From the NCBI GenBank assembly GCA_023846275.1, contig JAIUJO010000142.1, positions 787,409 to 851,408 on the forward strand: DNA of 64,000 nucleotides. Reading direction: 5' to 3'. Both the position numbers and the translations under genes were made by a program. Source of the DNA: Vanilla planifolia. Taxonomy: Eukaryota > Streptophyta > Magnoliopsida > Asparagales > Orchidaceae. The notes under the pieces are model-generated. The model did no database searches. It saw only the letters and a program-made list of their open reading frames with translations, and was not told where the DNA came from. Positions 38,001 through 50,689 of this stretch are shown here, one piece after another. The stretch's first letter is position 1. Each line of letters begins with the position of its first letter.

Positions 38001-39868
38001 ATTTTATTAGATTGAGCTGATTGGAATAAGTCCTACAATTTTTACTTTATCTTAAATTCTCATAATTTGAAACTTTTTTGAATTACAAAAAAAAACATAA
38101 ATAATAATTAATATTATTTAAATATTACATAAAAAAAAAGTAAAGTTGAAATGAGATAAATTGGAGAAATGTAATACAACAAAATGAAAGTGTTGTACTA
38201 CCCAAGAAGTGAATTATGTTATCAAAGGAATGGTACAAAATAAAAAAAGTTAAAAAAAATTGAGATAAACTGCCTCAAAAAGTTGAATATCATTATACTA
38301 TGGAATTTGAGTGTAAGAACATTTATGGCAAAGTTAGATATTAATTAAAATATATCATAAAATTTAAACTAAAATGTCAAATATATTTAAAATATTAAAA
38401 TTATTTAATTTGTTTGAGCTCATCGAAATAAGTCACATGACATTTTTTGTCATGAGAGGACCAAGTTTTGAAGTAAGTAGAATCACTAAATAGGATAAGT
38501 AAAAATAATAATAAATTATTATTTAAATATTAAGTAATTATATAAAAAATAAAACATGACTAATTGAACTGATATAATGGAATTAATTTAAAGTGATGTA
38601 ATGGTTACACGAAAAAGAATTAAGGCTATGTACTATCATAAGATACCAAAGTAAAACAATTTGAAAACATGACAAATTATAATGGAAAGTTATATTCCAT
38701 GATCAAAAAGAGGTAAAGTATAACATCCTCTACTATCAAGATGTGTAAAAATAAATGTCGAATGATTCAAGCAAAAGTATAAATAAAAGTTATAATAATA
38801 ATGAAATAAATAATAAATTATCTTGAGGTCATCAACAAGAGTCTAATGATATTTGTCTTATCACAACTGAACCACATTTCAAAATACTATGAATTAGAAA
38901 AATAAAAAAAAACATAAAGAGTAATAAGTCCTTTTTTTGATATTAAGTTAAGAAGTGCGAAACTTAAGAAGTGATAACAACATTAAAGCATTACAACTAA
39001 ATCCAAATGATGTAGAAGTCATACAAAAGTAAATTTAGAATTTCATAGTACTTTATTGCAACAAGGGAAAAATATTAGAAGAAATGAGATATATTGTATT
39101 TGAGTTTTACTTTTCAAGATATTAAAGAGACCAATTGTGACCTTGATTGTAAAATAAGATACAAAATTAAAATGTCTCATGAAAAGATTTGAAAAACCTT
39201 ACAAGTATGATATTTTAAAATGCAAAAAAAATATTTATTTAGGTAGAGCTTGTACAAACTAGTCTAATGATTTAAGTTTAATCATGACTTATTGTAAAAT
39301 TCTCGACTATAAAATTAGTTATAAATCAATATATCTCGTAAGCATAGAAAACTATAAAATGTAAATTAGAAAATATAAAATAAATATTTAATTTGATAAA
39401 ACTGCTTGAGATGAGTCTAATAAAATTTTTTTGCATAGATTGAATGTCGTTTCAAATTACTATGATTTGTCAAAGTAAATAAACATAAGTAATAAAAAAA
39501 TTTATTACATTACAAAGTAAATACATATGCCAAACATAAAATGAGATAAATTAAGGCAATATAATATAACTAATAAAAATAATATAAAGGTCATAGGGCA
39601 AGATATTTAGAATTATATAGCAATTTAAAATAATTTAAGAAACTAAATTTTAAAAAATGAGATTAATTGTTGCTAAAAGTTATAATCCAATATTTAAGGA
39701 GAGAGAATCTAACTTCCTTAACCATCAAATTGCCTATGAATCAAGTTATTTGAAAAATAATGCCCAAACCCATTAAAATAAAATATTTAAAAGTACCAAA
39801 ATGAATATTTAGTATGATAGAGCTTGTTGAGAGGAGTCCAACGATATTTATTTCATCTTTATCAAAAA
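35055..39868 (-). repeat. Satellite block B, fourth segment, reverse
   Basis: This is about 12 units. AT boxes lie near 35,100, 35,650, 36,840, 37,265, 37,680, 38,110, 38,515, 38,930 and 39,500. Clear boxes include GTGTAGCATGCTCGATCATT (35,307-35,326) and GAGATCGAGTATAACATG (near 37,047). The two longest open frames of the window (minus strand, 103 codons at 35,757-36,068 and 105 codons at 37,243-37,560) lie here, on the T-rich monomer strand. They have no domain and only reflect the low frequency of stop codons on that strand. Confidence 0.85.
36772..36860. repeat. AAAT/AAATAAAT simple repeat
   Basis: About 89 bp of A-rich repeats are made of AAATAAAT and AAAAATAAATAAT variants. It lies where the unit normally has the TAAATAAGCATAAATAATAA segment (complement of boxes 2-1), so it looks like local slippage expansion of that piece. 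Confidence 0.85.
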
Positions 39869-40866
39869 GAATTGTATGTTTGAGCCTTGTGTTTAGTAAG
39901 AATATAAAGATTACAAAACGTTTTATTCCATTATTGGTTCTCATGATTATGGAATAATATATATTGCTAAATTTATATCATTTTGAAATTGCATACTAAT
40001 CTCTCATTTGAGATGAATGAGTTATGATACAGGAAAAATTTAATGATTATGTTGAAGATAAGGTGTTGTTGTCTTATTTGGTTTGAATTTAAGCAAAATG
40101 GTAACATGTTGGATGCACGTATGATGTTTCAAAAACCTAGTCATGGATGTTATTCTATGATTTTGTGCAGATTTCCTTATTTGATTCAAGATTTTTGTTG
40201 ACATATATTTTGTTAAAACAATTACTTTGAATATGTTACTAATACATGTTTAAAGTATTTAGATTTATTACACATTATGTTGAAGAATTTAGTTATGAAT
40301 AATTTCAATTAGAAAAGAAAACCAATTAAAAATAAAAAAATTCCTAGAGTGAGGACCTATGAATCCTCTCCTAAATTTGTAGAATTAGTTATTATTATGA
40401 CTTCAACAAGATTTCCTCCAAACAAAACAAAACCATGGACTAAATTTTATAGCTAAATATGGGAATGAATGACTCAACTGTTTCATTAAGGTTTATTTTA
40501 AGGGTCAATCCTAAACACTAAATGCAAGAAAAACGCTTAGAAAATAAACTTAGATGGATACCAAGGCAAGTAAACCTATGGTTTTTTAGTGGGAGGATTT
40601 ATGGAGCTTAAGTTGACTACTAAAGAAGGCTAGCAAAGGATTAAGACTTTTTTTGGAACAAAAAAAGCTTTTGGTTTTGTAGAGCAATAATAGGAAATTA
40701 GGAACTTAATCTCATTAACATGCTTAGTTTACCTACATTATGCTGGTGAAATTATAGGATTAAACAGAACATAAGAATTAGAAGTTATATTATTTTACAT
40801 TTAAAATTCAATAGTTTTAAATTTAATATCTAGATTTTAAAATTTAAATTCCTTAAGTGTTTGAAA

Positions 40867-40889
40867 CTCAAACTTGAGTTAAGTTTGAG
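40867..40889. other. Short perfect hairpin
   Basis: CTCAAACTT (40,867-40,875) and AAGTTTGAG (40,881-40,889) are exact complements around a 5-nt loop, inside the unclassified insert. It has no T-tract or other terminator-like context, and it may be chance in AT-rich DNA. Confidence 0.6.
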
Positions 40890-43019
40890 AACCCAAAAAA
40901 TAATCATATGGATGATGTCAAATAAGGACTAAAAAGAACACTTAATAATGTCTAAAATAACTCAGGAATTTGCCCAGAAAAATTTCTTGAAATTAATACT
41001 TTATTTAAACAAAACTATAAGATAAGAATTAGTATTGAATTGAGAATATAATCTTTTAGGAAGCCTTCAATAAACTCTTAATGGGGCCATCCTTTCATGA
41101 TGTTGTTAGTTAGAACTAAATAAGTTTGATTAAGATGTCTATTTTTGCATTTGGAATTATGCTAGGCCTTGCCAAAGGACTTATGACAACTCAAATTTTT
41201 TATAAAACTTGATCTAGTTTATGGGTAGGTGATATCATGAATAACCATTCATGGCTTTATGCGACTCAAGCAACTCAGTAGAGGCTATTGGGAAAGATGA
41301 GTAACTCTGGTTGTCTTATGAGGGAAGAGAAGGTGGGTTGTCAAATTCATGTGAACATCTTCAAAGAGTAAGAATTATGACCTAAAGTATTCAAGCTATG
41401 GATTTATAAACTATGGGTATGGACTTGACACAAATACATGAAACATTAATGTGGAAGACACCCAAAGATAAGAAATAGTCCTTAGAAGAACCATAGATGA
41501 ACTGAACAGTGGAATATATTTATAAGAGTCATAAATAGTTAACAAATGACTAGAGATTTAAGAAATCATAATTGATAAGTTAGGGTTAGGTAGACCTTGT
41601 GAAATGTAAGAAAAATAATCATGACGTTAATTAAGATTATCTATTGAAGATGACATAAACTACAATCTTTTAGACCCTAATGATGTGTTCATTAGCTAGA
41701 GTGAGACAATTTAGATATATACCAAATGATTGAACTCACATTGGAGATTTATGATCCCATGTTGATCGTGTGCCATAAAAGGATGTCATTAGAGATTTTT
41801 GATTTGCCAGAGTACCTATTATAGTGACACTTGGTTTGTGATTACTCTTATAGGCCTTTGGAGTGGTCTATGTAATTAGTAGAGCTTAGATTATAAACAA
41901 TTGATTAATGTGATGAGATAGAAAAGCTAAGCTTGTGTGATGTATCTCACAAGCAATAGGGAGCATCAAATTATTTTTGTTCAGGTAGATTTCCTATGGT
42001 ATTTATTATGACATTTTTTGGGCTTGCTAGGTTTTCTATGATGATATTGTTAAGAACTACATGAAGAACTATTATAGAATCTAAAAAGCTACACTATCAA
42101 GTTATAGTATTGTTATCACTCTAATTTTTAAGTATATAATTTTAGTTTGTTAATTTTTGTAATAAGTGATAACGAGTATTATGTTGACAATTATTGATGA
42201 TAATTAATGTTAAAAACATTTTAATTTTTTATTGATATAAAGAACTTGAGGACTAGGTTTTTCAATAACATTTTTTTCTTCGTCATTGTTAATAAACAGA
42301 ATAATGAACTAGGCAATTAGTTTGCTTGTGATTTTTCACTCCTTAGGCATGAAAGTTTAGAGTAGGAATCTCCCAATATGATCATCATTCTTGTGGTTTA
42401 CTACCAAGTCAAAACTTATCACCAAACCCCACTGTTAACTCAAGAACCAGTTCACTCAATGTTAAGTAACTTACCAATATGTACTAGCCTTTCTACAAAA
42501 TGATAGAAAACCATGTAACTTGTGATAAATCATATTTATACAAATCCATGACATCAAAAAATCTTTGCATGAGCCATAAGCTATCTTAAAGTGTATGTTT
42601 ATCACATGTTATTTAAAATAAAGATATCAAATGTCCAAAAAATAGAAGCGATAATGTTGTGTTTGAATAGAAAATTATAACTTTGTAATTTACCAAGTAA
42701 TGAATAATCATTAAATTGTTAACTCCTATGTTAGCTCTTATTCATTTGCAACTATGAATGATATAAGGTGGAAGACTTAGCCATTCTACATGATGAATCC
42801 TTAACTTTTCATATAAAAAGAATAACATAATAATTTAATGACATCTCCAGTAGAAAAATGTATTGGTATAGTTAATGATATAATAAAATATGTTTTAACT
42901 AACGATGCTTATTAAAAGAATAATGGATACTCAGTGACCTACCAATTATTTTGCATTCCATGCATAACAATGACATCGTTAGTGCATGTTTTAAGCTCCA
43001 ATTTCATCACAGTTTCTCA

Positions 43020-43345
43020 ACTTTGTTATAGAATGTCCAATTAATTGGGGCTACCCCATGGGTCTCTAGGTGTCCTCAATAACCACGTAGAACTTTACTA
43101 GGTGACTTGCACTACAGTCTCTAGCGATGTGCTACAGATCCTGGCATTTAGCCACCCTAATTTTCTTAGAAAATGATATAGCCCACTATCAAGGCTTTGT
43201 CATTCGTGTGACAAGTTGCATATTACTCTCAAAAAACATTGAAGGCACTTCATATTATATGTCACCCAAGTCTACAAATTAGTACGACTCTTACTATCTC
43301 GCACATCTAACTAACCTCACTTTTGTTGTTGAACTATCATTTACG
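43020..43345. other. Locally GC-richer segment inside the 5.9-kb insert
   Basis: This is about 325 bp with clearly more G and C than its surroundings, including GGGGCTACCCCATGGGTC (43,048), AACCACGTAG and GATGTGCTACAGATCCTGGC. There is no open frame of note. It could be the promoter-proximal part of an old LTR or a piece of a different element. It offers the best stretch in this insert for a similarity search. Confidence 0.35.
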
Positions 43346-46300
43346 TTTTACAACATTATAAACTGTGGCAACAAAAATGTAGACTTCCTCATCAGCTAAC
43401 ATTGTTCCATATAGTTTCATCATCCAACATAAGAAGGTTCTTCCCACATCTTCTATTACTTTATCTTATAATTTAACATAATCTTAGAGCTTTCTTTAAA
43501 ACCCTAATCATCTATCAAGATCATCTAAAATTTTTGCAAAACTCTAATAGCTGTCTTGCCTAACCTAGGGTTGCTGACAATCTTCTAAAGTATAAAGAAA
43601 ATCAATTAAGTAGTCACTCAACGTAAAACATCTTTACTGAATCAGTTAAAGTAAATGCCCTTATTTTTAATCCTTGAATTATGTGAGTTAGCTATATAAC
43701 TTGCATGCCTAACAAGAAAACTTGAGGCATCGAATCAACGAAAAATGGGACTTATAAGCCACATATGCAGCAATAATTACCCTCTAAGGAACTGGTTAAT
43801 GGTTTAAGGGCCTAATTTAGGGCAACTTAAGATGTTACCAAACAATCAAAACTAGATTAGGGTTAAAGTAAACTAAATAGAACCATCAGCCCCCTTTAAG
43901 CACTCTTAACACCACTTTTAAGAACAAAATTGTGACCATCATCAAATCATAACCTTAAACTAGGTGTTTAACAATCTCATCAACTACTTGAAATCCATAA
44001 TCTTATCCAAATTTCTCTATTTTTTGTTTTATTGGGTAAATGTTGTAGTAATTAGGTGGAATTTTATCTTAATTTATGCTCACTAATTGCATAATCCTTA
44101 ACCACAAAGAAGATATTTTCAAGTCAAAACTTCATTTTAAACCTCATGAACATTGCTTAAGTGCTTAGCCTTACGAGAGGTTCAATTATGAAACAATAAG
44201 AATTAATATTCGAAATCCTAATTAGTCAAGTTTTAACAAAGAAAATTAAGATTTCAAACAAAATCAATTTGAATTTTAAACCCCCAAGCATTTAACACCA
44301 ATCTGTAAATTCATTTGGGCAACCATAATGGGCCCTTTAGCTTAGTTTTAGTTGATGAGACTTACTGGTTTGACTTTTAAATATTTAATTGATAATCTCA
44401 TCTTCATTGAACCTTACAAGGTCAAAATTTAGACTTCTATGGTCTAGCAATTCCCATCAAGCTTTCTAGTTGAAGCCTTTACATGGTAATTCTCAATTTT
44501 TTGTATTATTATAGTAATTAGAAGCCTTACAATAGCAATAATCAAAACATAAACTCTAAGGATATCTTCTAGTTCTTGATTAATGTTAATTTAACATAAA
44601 ACACTAATATTTCCACTTATTACCAATTTTGTCAATATTGCAAATTTAAACTATTGCCTGAAATTTAAAATTTTTAAGATGACAATATAAGTATGTTCTT
44701 ATGATTTGCATACAATAGAGTTTAATTGAAACATTTTAACATTGGCAATAAAGAAATATTTCAAGTAGAATTTCATATTGGAATCAAAATCATAATATCA
44801 ATTTACTTTACCCAATAATAACAAGTATCATATTAGTAAAAACAAAATCTCAACAACATGATTGCATTTCATTAGTAACCTAAATTATTTATGGAAGAAG
44901 TCATCAAATAAAAATTTTGATGATCAAGACTAATCAAAGTTCCATTTAATTTTTATAAAAATTCAATTCTTTTCAGAACTTCACATAATAAAAAGCTCAA
45001 TTTATCCTCCAAAATGGTAACATCATGACAAATTTAGACAATTAAGATTTTAAATTCATCATGTAATGCCATGAAATAACTCATATTTACATATCAAGTT
45101 TTAGCTGCATAGGTTCTTTCCATTCCAACTTAAAATAATTACAACAATTAAATGAGTTTTCCTATGCATGTATTCAAAATATTATCATTATTTATATTAT
45201 AAAAAGATATTGAGTATTTCAAACTTAATATTACAATAGCATCATAAAGTTTTTGTCGAGCTTGTAACACTAATTTTATTCAGCTAAATTTTTGAAATTC
45301 ATGCTTTATTGAAGAGGGAAATTTCAATTAAACATGAACATTCATTTTAGCTATCAAATGGAAATATCATGACTCAGTTTTTAGCATGACAAACAAAGTA
45401 TAACTTATGAAATGTTAGCTTTATGGCAAATTAGCAATAGATCTCAGTCCAAATTTTATTTACATGCCTGGTGGGTATTTACTTTTTTGTTATTTTAGCA
45501 ATATGATTCTTTGTTTTGATGCTAAATGAAGAGTTTCCAACAATAGAAACTAAGAAAAGGCCCTGCTAGAATAGGGTATTCTCTTCTTCTTGAAGCAAGT
45601 TCAACATCCCACTTTTCCTTGTCATTAACGCTTTTTCTTAGCTTTTTCATAAATTGAAATAAAATTTGGTGGTTTAGGTTGTTACAAAATATTCTTCATA
45701 CCATTTTATTCATCTACTACACATAATTTTTCTTAATTTTTCAATTTATTTAGTTTTTATTTTGTTATATTGCTATGTAACGCTTAATCTATTGTTATGT
45801 AACACTTACATAACTTTTGTTTCGTTATGTTCCATTGTTTCAATTTGTACACTTTTTGTATTATTATAAATTAATCATAATATTTTATTTTTATATTTAT
45901 TTGCTTTTGTAATTGATAGTAATTCGAAACATTGTCTAATGTAAACAAAAAACACATTACAATCCTCTAAATAAGACATACCTAGTTAAATATTTTAATT
46001 TCTAGTCATTTGACATAACTTACCTAACAATATGTTTCATGCAAAATTTGATGATCATTGATGTTATGGTTGATCTTCTTAGTATCTTAGAATGCTACTT
46101 AATCGTACAATTTATCTTATATTTTAAATTGTTTTGTCCTAATTTGCTATATTGAAAACTTCAATCTATCTCATCACAATTATAAAACATATTCACATAA
46201 CATTTAAAATAATAATTTATTATTTTTTATTATTATTTTCTTTTTAGGTAATTATAATTACAAACTAGATTTGATAAATATTAAAAGAATGTCGTTTGAT

Positions 46301-46409
46301 TTTTGTCAGGGAGTACTATTGAATAAATTGTTTTTTTTTATTTTTTTCTATATTTTGTTTTCTAGGATGTATTAATCGTTATGAAAATGTTTGAACTGTG
46401 TGAGTTTAT

Positions 46410-46432
46410 GATTGAGGCTATTACACTCGATC
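46410..46432. other. Inverted repeat copy in block C
   Basis: GATTGAG (46,410-46,416) and CTCGATC (46,426-46,432) around 9 nt. This is the same element as at 22,193 and 56,638, seen from the other orientation block, with one arm altered by one base. Confidence 0.7.
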
Positions 46433-48870
46433 TTCTCAGTATCTTAGAACACTAACTTCTAAAAAATATTATCTCAATTCTTTAAATTGTTTTTCATTTT
46501 CTTTTATTCTTGGGTAGTCATAAGTCTCATCTCATGTGGCATATGTATCACTTTGATTGTATTATATTATATTAGTCCAAAATATTTTTATCTTGTTTGA
46601 GGTTCATTAACTTGAGTATTTCATTCTTCTTCTAAATAAGGTACAATCAAATATAACAAATGTCCTATAATAGGACAACGTAATTAAATACTTTTTGGTT
46701 GTCTTTAAATATTTCTCCTAATATGTTTAGATATTTTTTAGACATTTTATTCAAACCTATTTTGATGATCTTTGCTGTTACACTCAATCGCCTAAACATT
46801 TTTGAAATTAACGTTCTTATAATATCAAGCATATTTCTTAAATATTTTTTTATTTAGTTTTATAACTATGTAATTAAAAGACATCTCTTGTGTCACCATT
46901 AAATCACTTAGATTTTGTTATACTATAATATTTTGATTTATCTTATTTAAGATTTGTTATGCTAATAATTAATATTAAAATAACATTAGATTCTTATTCT
47001 TTTTATTTAATTATTAATAATTATTTATTTTGTATCCTTAATGAGCTCTATTAAATTAAAACTTTTTTTTGAAATTTTTTTTAAAATATTTTTAAATTAT
47101 TTACAAGAAATTTAGCATCTTTCTTGTTTTCATAGCAAAAAATGTTACACTTGATCTCCTTAATCTCTTCAAATGCAACTTTCCTATGAATTTTACTCGA
47201 TTTCTTAATGTTTTCATTTTATTTTTGTTATACTACTATGTACAATTCTTCTATTCTATAACCTTTGTATCCCATTGATTTGGTTATATTGCATTACTTT
47301 AATTTATCACATCTCAATTTTTTTAATATATTTCTTATTATTATAATTATTTATTTCGTTTATGCCTATTTAATTTTTTAATTCATAGTTATTCCAAATG
47401 AGGTATAATCAAAATAAAACAAATGTCACTGGAGCAATCTTAATGAGCTCTATCTAATTCAATATTCTCTTTAGTTTTTTTAAATACTTATTTTTGTGGG
47501 ATTTCATGTCCTTTAAAAGACATTTAGATTTCTACCTAATTTTGTGGTCATGAATGTTACTCTTAATCTTCTTAGTATTATTGAATGCAACTTTCTAATA
47601 CAAATTATGGTATTTCTTCAAATTTCTTTTTATTTATTTTTTATATTAATATTAAACTCTAAATCTTGACTTCTGTGACCTTTTGAATTTCTTTGATTTT
47701 ATGAAATTACATTAAATAAATTTATTTTATTTTACCTTTAATATATATCTTCCTTATATTTAAATAGTAATAAATTATCATTTGTATTTATTTAGTTTTA
47801 TAATTGATGAAAATTTGAAATAATTTGGTAGTGGTGAGACACATTATTGGAGTCATCTAAATGAGCAACACAAAATTAATTAACCATTTTTATATTAGAA
47901 AACATAGTTTTCTTATATTTTTGATAGGTTTTACAAAATATTTTGATTTGTACATTATTTGGCAATCAAGGATGTTACGCTCAATCTTGCTAGTGTCATC
48001 AAAAAACTTTCTCAAAAACCTTATCTCATATTTTGAAATTATTTTGCATGATTAGGTTATATTACTATGTTTTTCTAAATCTCATTTCATGAGATATTTA
48101 TATCATATTGATTTTTAAATATTCAAAAACTTCAATGTATTTTTTTTTACTATTAGATGTAAGTTCTAAAATAACAATATAAATTTTTTTGTCCTCATTA
48201 AGTGAAATTGTCAATGGATTAGTCTTTATTAGCTTTGGCCCACTAAAAATACCTTATTCACTTTTTAAATTATTTATTATATTATTTTTTCACATGTTAA
48301 ACAATATTTTTTTTTATAATTTATTTGATGAAGAAATTTGTTATAATCAAATTATCTTGTATCATAGAATCCAACTTTCTATTATAATTTGTTTCATTTT
48401 TTCAAATATTTCACTATGATTTACTTTATGATTTTGTAAAACTAAATCATTTGTTATGTGACCCTTAAGACACTTTTTTTTTGCTATATTGTATTTTCTT
48501 AGTTTATTTTAATTAACCAATAACTCATATCTATTTGATATTAAAATAATAAATTATTACTATTTATGCTTTTTTAATTTTGTGAGACATAGAAATTACA
48601 AAGTCTAGTAGAGAAAAAGAAAATGTCATTGGACTCTTGTCAATGAGCTCAACCTAATTAAATATTTTTTTATTAATTTTAATATTTTTTTTGGGATTTT
48701 ATTAGACTATACATGAAATTTCTATTTGTTCATCCTTTGATGAAGGAGAATGTTATTTTCAGTCTTAATAATGTCTTCAGATACAACATTTATATTTAAT
48801 TTCTATCATTTTTTCAAATATTTTTCTTAGATGTTATTTTATTATGTTGCTTCATATTATAAAATTCAAA

Positions 48871-48875
<5 letters not shown>

Positions 48876-48928
<53 letters not shown>
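48876..48928. repeat. (AT)n microsatellite
   Basis: An uninterrupted AT repeat of about 53 bp. The flanks TTCAAATTTTA on the left and AGTTAATATTGGAAG on the right are the normal flanks of the TTTAATATATATTTACTTAA box of the monomer, so the microsatellite grew from the ATATATAT seed in the unit. Its purity suggests it is recent and likely variable in length. Confidence 0.95.
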
Positions 48929-48932
<4 letters not shown>

Positions 48933-49608
48933 ATATTGGAAGTGTAATTTCTTATTGTTTATTCATATTTAAAATTAAAAATCATAATGTTATAAACAAG
49001 GTTGAATAAAATTGAAAAAACATTCGATGGACTATCCTCGACAATCCATATCAAGCTAGAAAGTTTTATTTTATTTAAAATTATTTTTCGATCATTTTTG
49101 TCATGGTATATGTCAAATTTGATGTTATAACTAGTTTTACCATCAAGAATATTATGCCCTATCTCATTAATATCATCATACGTAACTTTCCCATAATTTA
49201 TCTCATGATTACATTTGTTGCTTTGATTTAATTAAATTACAATATAACTTTGGATCTCTTTTGGGGTTACAAATATATTGTTTTATTTTGTTATATAATA
49301 TTCTTGAAGTTATCTTATTTCCATTTTAACACATATTTAAATAATATTCAAATAATATTTCAATATTCCTTATCTTTATTTAGTGATATAATTCATAGTG
49401 AATCCAAATTTTAGTGTGATGAAGATGAAACGAACATCACTAGACAGGGCTGTATGAACTTTGTCTCCTAAAGTATAATTTTAATATAATAAGATAATTT
49501 TTTCTATAATTTTGACATGTTTTACAAGGTAACTTGGCTTGTACTTTTGTTCATTATCATGGATGCTACACTTGATTTCATTTATATCTTGGAATTTATA
49601 CCCCATTT

Positions 49609-49625
49609 CTCTTATAGTTGAAAAT
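49609..49625. other. Inversion junction in the satellite array (block C to D)
   Basis: Forward boxes are readable to the left (GATGCTACACTTGATTTC near 49,563, then ATCTTGGAATTTATACCCCA near 49,586). Complementary boxes start at once to the right (AAAATAAATAAATGAATATT from 49,621, then a degenerate AGCTCATC and ATGAAATTTATTTCACC). No foreign DNA lies between, so two parts of the monomer in opposite orientation abut within about 15 bp. Confidence 0.8.
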
Positions 49626-50616
49626 AAATAAATGAATATTTAATTTTATACATCTAATTGTGATGACTCAGATGAAATTTATTTCACCTAAATATGAGAC
49701 TATATGAATCACAAAATCAAACAAGTAACAATAGATTATTATTTTAAGGTTAAATGACATTATATTAAAGTTTAAGTTAAGTAGATTTAAAAATTGCAAT
49801 ATAACATAAATAAAGTAATATAGAGATCACATGAGAGGAGAAACTCAAGTTTCTTTTTAATATACAAAAATGAAAGCAAAATATTTTGAGAAATGGCAAC
49901 TTAACTAAAACGGCTTGATTTCAAGGAACTAACATATGAGAGAGTAACATCTTCAATTGTCAAATCATGTGACAACAAGAATTCTTTATAAAGAAACTAT
50001 AAAAAAAATTAAAAATGGAAAACCATATATTTATTTAGTGAAAGCTTATCAAACAAAGTCTAATGATGTTTCATCTTGATTGGATGTCAGATAGAATTAC
50101 TATGACTTATCAAAGTAAATTTGGAATTAAAAATAATATAATATTATTTTTATATTAACTATGTATACAGTAAATCTAAAATGAGATAAATTATAGCAAT
50201 GTGATATAACTAAATGTAAAAACTTTAAGGAAAAGGAGATAAATTGTGTGAGATAGCTTCAATTGAACATGCTAATGAGAATTAGAGTAATATCCTTGAT
50301 CATTAGATCCAATAGGAATGAAAATGCCTCACGAAGTTTGTCAAAACACTAGAAAAAATATTTAAAGTTTTACAATTGAATATTTAGTTCTGTAGAAGTC
50401 ATTAAAATAAGACCGACTTTTTTTATCTCGATCAAACCTCATTTGTAACTACTAAAAATTACAAAAATATATAAGAATAATATATAGGAAATTATTATTT
50501 TAATATTAATTAAATATATTTTAAATTTGAAAAGATTTATTTCAAGTAATATAAAGAAATTAAATGAAGGGCACAAACTTACATGAGAGTAGATTTATGG
50601 TTTCATAGTAATATAG

Positions 50617-50689
50617 TGAAATAAACAATTAATATTTAAAGAAATATGATTAATATTAATAATTTAATGAAATAAACAATTAATATTTA
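50617..50689. repeat. Exact 22-bp local duplication
   Basis: A 22-bp segment beginning TGAAATAAACAATTAATATT is identical at 50,617-50,638 and 50,668-50,689 (offset 51 bp). The second copy lies directly before the ATTTTAGTATTATG AT box, so this unit lost most of its middle at the same point. The exact match implies a recent event. Confidence 0.85.

Larger units (their letters stand above)
39869..45721. mobile_element. 5.9-kb unclassified insert between satellite blocks B and C
   Basis: Satellite boxes end after a TTTCATCTTTATCAAA segment near 39,868 and restart in the opposite orientation near 45,722 with ATAATTTTTCTTAATTTTTC. The intervening sequence has a more mixed composition, no open frame above about 60 codons, and no motif I recognise. 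Two parts contain AAACCCTAATC or TAGGGTTAAAG segments (near 43,499 and 43,856) of the kind found in plant LTR leaders. I could not find paired LTRs, a target-site duplication or pol motifs. It is probably one or more heavily decayed retroelements, but that is inference from size and context. Confidence 0.35.
45722..49618 (+). repeat. Satellite block C, forward orientation
   Basis: The satellite returns to the T-rich forward orientation. Examples are GTTACACTTGATCTCC (near 47,142), AATGCAACTTTCCTATGA (near 47,172), ATTTTTGTTATACTACTATG (near 47,222), and AGGTATAATCAAAATAAAAC followed by AATGTCACTGGAG (near 47,401-47,435). AT boxes occur near 46,205, 46,990, 47,345, 47,765, 48,545, 48,945 and 49,340. 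The array ends at the inversion junction with block D. No gene is seen. Confidence 0.88.

Noticed and set aside
40867-40889. Intrinsic transcription terminator at the 9-bp hairpin
   Set aside because: The stem is AT-rich, no T-tract follows, and the context is eukaryotic non-coding DNA.
39869-45721. A complete LTR retrotransposon with paired LTRs
   Set aside because: I looked for repeated ends and pol motifs and found neither; only weak LTR-leader-like segments are present.
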